Source: Nitrospiria bacterium
GTDB lineage: Bacteria > Nitrospirota > Nitrospiria > JACQBZ01
Direction: 5' to 3'
Length of the DNA: 64,000 nt
Assembly: GCA_035498035.1 (NCBI GenBank)
Contig: DATKAN010000038.1
Location: forward strand, 62,001-126,000
Under the pieces are notes generated by a model, which saw only the letters and a list, made by a program, of their open reading frames with translations, was not told the origin of the DNA and ran no database searches. Below are positions 62,048 to 64,000 of the stretch, piece after piece (the stretch's first letter is position 1; each line of letters starts with the position of its first letter). The position numbers and the translations under genes are program-made.

Positions 62048-63895
62048 ATGGACCTTCAACAAAAACTCACCCATCTGCCGTCTCAGTCCGGCGTCTATCT
62101 GCTGAAAGGCCGCGGGGGGACGATTCTTTACATCGGGAAGGCCAAGGTGCTTTCCGATCGCGTCCGATCTTATTTTCAAGAAGGCGCGCAGCTCACACCC
62201 CGCATCCGGAGTCTGGTGGATCACGTGGGCGACGTCGAATGCCTTGTCACGGCCACCGAACTCGAGGCGCTCATCCTGGAGAACAACCTGATCAAGAAGC
62301 ACCGCCCGAAATACAACGTCGTGCTTCGCGACGACAAGAACTACCCTTATCTGCGACTGCCGCTGCAGGACGACTACCCGCGGCTTGAGATCGTCCGACG
62401 GGTCAAGCCGGACGGCGCGCTCTATTACGGCCCGTATGTTCCGACGCACGCCCTTCGCGAGACGTTGAGGCTCCTCCGAAGGCTCTTTCCGCTTCCCAAC
62501 TGCAACATCGTCATCGACGGGACGGCGGAGCGGGCCTGCATCGAGTTCGAGATCAAACGCTGTCTGGCCCCCTGCACCGGTCATCAGAGCCGCGAAGGTT
62601 ACCGGGAGATGATGGGGCAGGTCCGCCTGTTTCTTGAAGGCAAAGACAACGAGCTTCTCAAAATTTTGAAGAACCGGATGGAGGTCGAAGCGGCCCGGCT
62701 TAATTTTGAGGAAGCAGCCCGCCTCCGGGATCAGGTCGCCCATATCGAACGGACGCTCGAACGGCAGCGAATCACCACGACCGACTTGGCCGACCTGGAT
62801 GTGATCGCGACGGCCCGCGCCGGGGAGACGCTCGATTTTCAGGTGCTGTTTATTCGCGGCGGGATGGTGGTCGGGCGAAAGGATTTTTTCATGACGATTC
62901 CCGGCGATGCATCCGAAGAGGATCTCTACGGCACGTTCATTCAGCAATTTTACAATAAGGAGGGTCTGGTCCCCCCGATCGTCGTGGCCGCGGTCGCGCC
63001 GGCCGAGTCCGGGCTGCTGGAACGATGGTTGTCGGAGAAACGCGGTACGCCGGTCCGCTTGACCGTGCCGCAGCGAGGGAAGGCGTCGCATCTGGTCGAG
63101 CTGGCGCAGGAGAACGCCCGTGTCGCGCTGGAGGAGCATCTGAGGATTGGACAGGCCGGCACGGCGGCCTCTCAGGAACTCCAGCGGATTTTGGGACTTC
63201 AAAGGCTTCCCCTGCGGATCGAGGCGTTCGATATCTCCAACATCATGGGCGATCAGGCGGTCGGGTCGCGCGTGGTCTGGGAGGACAACCGGCCTAAAAA
63301 ATCGGCCTACCGAAAATTCAAGATCCGGACAATTCGGGGCGCAAACGATTTCGGCATGATGAAGGAGGTGCTGATCCGTTGGTATTCCTGGGCGCGGACG
63401 CGGGAAGAGCCTTTGCCCGACCTCATCGTGATCGACGGGGGCCGGGGCCAGCTTTCGGCGGCGTTGGAGGCGATGCGGATCGTCGGAATGACCGACCGGG
63501 ACGTCATCGGGCTGGCCAAGGAGAAAGGGGAGAAGTTCGAGCGGGTTTTCCTTCCGGAAGCCTCCGGGGCGATCGCTCTGGAGCCGGCCTCGGCCGCGAC
63601 CCATCTCCTTCAGCGTATCCGCGACGAGGCGCACCGCTTCGCGATCACCTACCACCGAAAGCTCCGCGGGCGGGACCTTGTTTTGTCCGTTTTGGATGAG
63701 GTCGAAGGGATCGGCGAAGCCCGAAAGAAAGCCCTGCTGAAAAAATTCGGGAGCCTGGAGGCCATCCGGCATTCGTCCATCGAGGACCTGCTGTCCGTTC
63801 CGGGCCTGACCCGAAAACGGGCCGAAGCGGTGCTCAAGAAATTAAATGCGGAGGTTATTCCTCGGAACCACGAGCCGTCAGATAAATCCCGCTGA
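62048..63895 (+). CDS. uvrC: UvrABC excinuclease subunit C
   Basis: Makes both incisions in nucleotide excision repair. 615 aa from ATG at 62048 (MDLQQKLTHLPSQSGVYLL); TTG at 62042 and an open frame to 61979 are alternatives. GIY-YIG nuclease domain (GVYLL...ILYIGKAK), UVR helix pair (EAARLNFEEAARLRDQVAHIE), RNase H-like domain (IEAFDISNIMGDQAVGS; VIDGGRGQLSAA) and tandem HhH at the C-terminus. Its 3' end overlaps a convergent transporter gene by 41 bases. Confidence 0.95.
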   Translation: MDLQQKLTHLPSQSGVYLLKGRGGTILYIGKAKVLSDRVRSYFQEGAQLTPRIRSLVDHVGDVECLVTATELEALILENNLIKKHRPKYNVVLRDDKNYPYLRLPLQDDYPRLEIVRRVKPDGALYYGPYVPTHALRETLRLLRRLFPLPNCNIVIDGTAERACIEFEIKRCLAPCTGHQSREGYREMMGQVRLFLEGKDNELLKILKNRMEVEAARLNFEEAARLRDQVAHIERTLERQRITTTDLADLDVIATARAGETLDFQVLFIRGGMVVGRKDFFMTIPGDASEEDLYGTFIQQFYNKEGLVPPIVVAAVAPAESGLLERWLSEKRGTPVRLTVPQRGKASHLVELAQENARVALEEHLRIGQAGTAASQELQRILGLQRLPLRIEAFDISNIMGDQAVGSRVVWEDNRPKKSAYRKFKIRTIRGANDFGMMKEVLIRWYSWARTREEPLPDLIVIDGGRGQLSAALEAMRIVGMTDRDVIGLAKEKGEKFERVFLPEASGAIALEPASAATHLLQRIRDEAHRFAITYHRKLRGRDLVLSVLDEVEGIGEARKKALLKKFGSLEAIRHSSIEDLLSVPGLTRKRAEAVLKKLNAEVIPRNHEPSDKSR

Positions 63896-64000
63896 TCACG
63901 ACAAGCAACGCGCCGATAAGAAAGCCCGGCGTGGCCGGCTCCGACAGGAGCCAGATTCCCATCACACTGCCGACGACCGCGCCGAAGGTAGACAGGATGC
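63855..64000 (-). CDS. EamA/DMT-family transporter, 3' part only (runs off the window)
   Basis: Minus-strand frame entering from the right edge and ending at TAA 63855-63857. The 47 visible residues (ILSTFGAVVGSVMGIWLLSE, then TPGFLIGALLVVISGIYLTA and a GSEE tail) match the last two membrane helices of drug/metabolite transporters. The overlap with the uvrC 3' end is real in sequence. Substrate unknown. Confidence 0.75.
   Translation of the reverse strand, partial: ILSTFGAVVGSVMGIWLLSEPATPGFLIGALLVVISGIYLTARGSEE

Noticed and set aside
1-64000. tRNA, rRNA, CRISPR arrays, transposases, phage genes and classical riboswitches
   Set aside because: Looked for on both strands by eye; none recognised. 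Regular short spaced repeats occur only in the MraZ operator, which is not a CRISPR array.

Overview
The window is a continuous piece of a GC-rich bacterial chromosome, densely packed with housekeeping operons. It carries no rRNA, tRNA, CRISPR array, transposase or phage gene that I can recognise. A DAP-type Gram-negative cell is suggested by MurE with its DNPR motif, dapA/dapB/dapL, lipoproteins, a PBP1B-like enzyme, ComEC with a PilB/GspE-type ATPase, multihaem cytochrome c and CcsB. Gene content and order (cdaA-ybbR-glmM next to folP/ftsH; hemA-hemC-cobA/hemD-hemB; dapL) would fit the Nitrospirota or a deltaproteobacterium-like lineage. That assignment is inference, with no database search behind it.

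Layout. 1-4460 (minus): a Rieske ferredoxin, a zinc alcohol dehydrogenase, a TPR lipoprotein and a bifunctional PBP. 4429-9879 (minus): a sulfur-transfer operon read thiS-like > cysteine synthase > E1-like moeB2 > threonine synthase > moaD-like > NIL protein > E1-like moeB1 > JAMM protease, from a sigma70-type promoter at 9954-9982. 10448-28821 (plus): a complete dcw cluster, mraZ-rsmH-ftsL-ftsI-murE-murF-mraY-murD-ftsW-murG-murC-murB-ddl-ftsQ-ftsA-ftsZ, behind a near-consensus promoter and a ten-base-periodic MraZ operator. 28920-32090 (plus): pgeF, yggS, yggT, divIVA, a HicB-like orphan and yggU. 32087-45968 (minus): a long run ccsB-hemA-hemC-cobA/hemD-hemB-ribF-hpt-ftsH-folP-cdaA-ybbR-glmM plus a four-haem cytochrome with its own operator-like palindrome. 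46118-52611 (plus): two DUF151 nuclease paralogues around a lipoprotein, then comEC behind a sigma54-type promoter, then a PilB/GspE ATPase. 52710-55652 (plus): putA. 55666-61947 (minus): panC, deoxynucleoside kinase, folK, dapL, a FAH-family gene, dapB, dapA and a VOC protein. 62048-63895 (plus): uvrC. At the right edge is the 3' end of an EamA-type transporter.

The most unusual region is the sulfur operon. Both ubiquitin-like carriers have residues after the glycine pair, so both would need trimming before activation, and a JAMM protease of the Mec/HcyD type is encoded at the operon end. Two E1-like enzymes and two PLP enzymes complete an apparently self-contained protein-thiocarboxylate pathway for cysteine and possibly homocysteine. 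The tail of the ThiS-like carrier is encoded by a dispersed intergenic repeat. Copies of that repeat also lie, in the same orientation to transcription and just before the start codon, ahead of moeB1, moeB2, cysK/M and ddl. The copies share potential stem-loops and look like an undescribed cis-acting element. A second short repeat precedes murC and ftsZ, and mutually exclusive hairpins precede ftsA. putA and uvrC both look leaderless (TATAAT, six bases, ATG).
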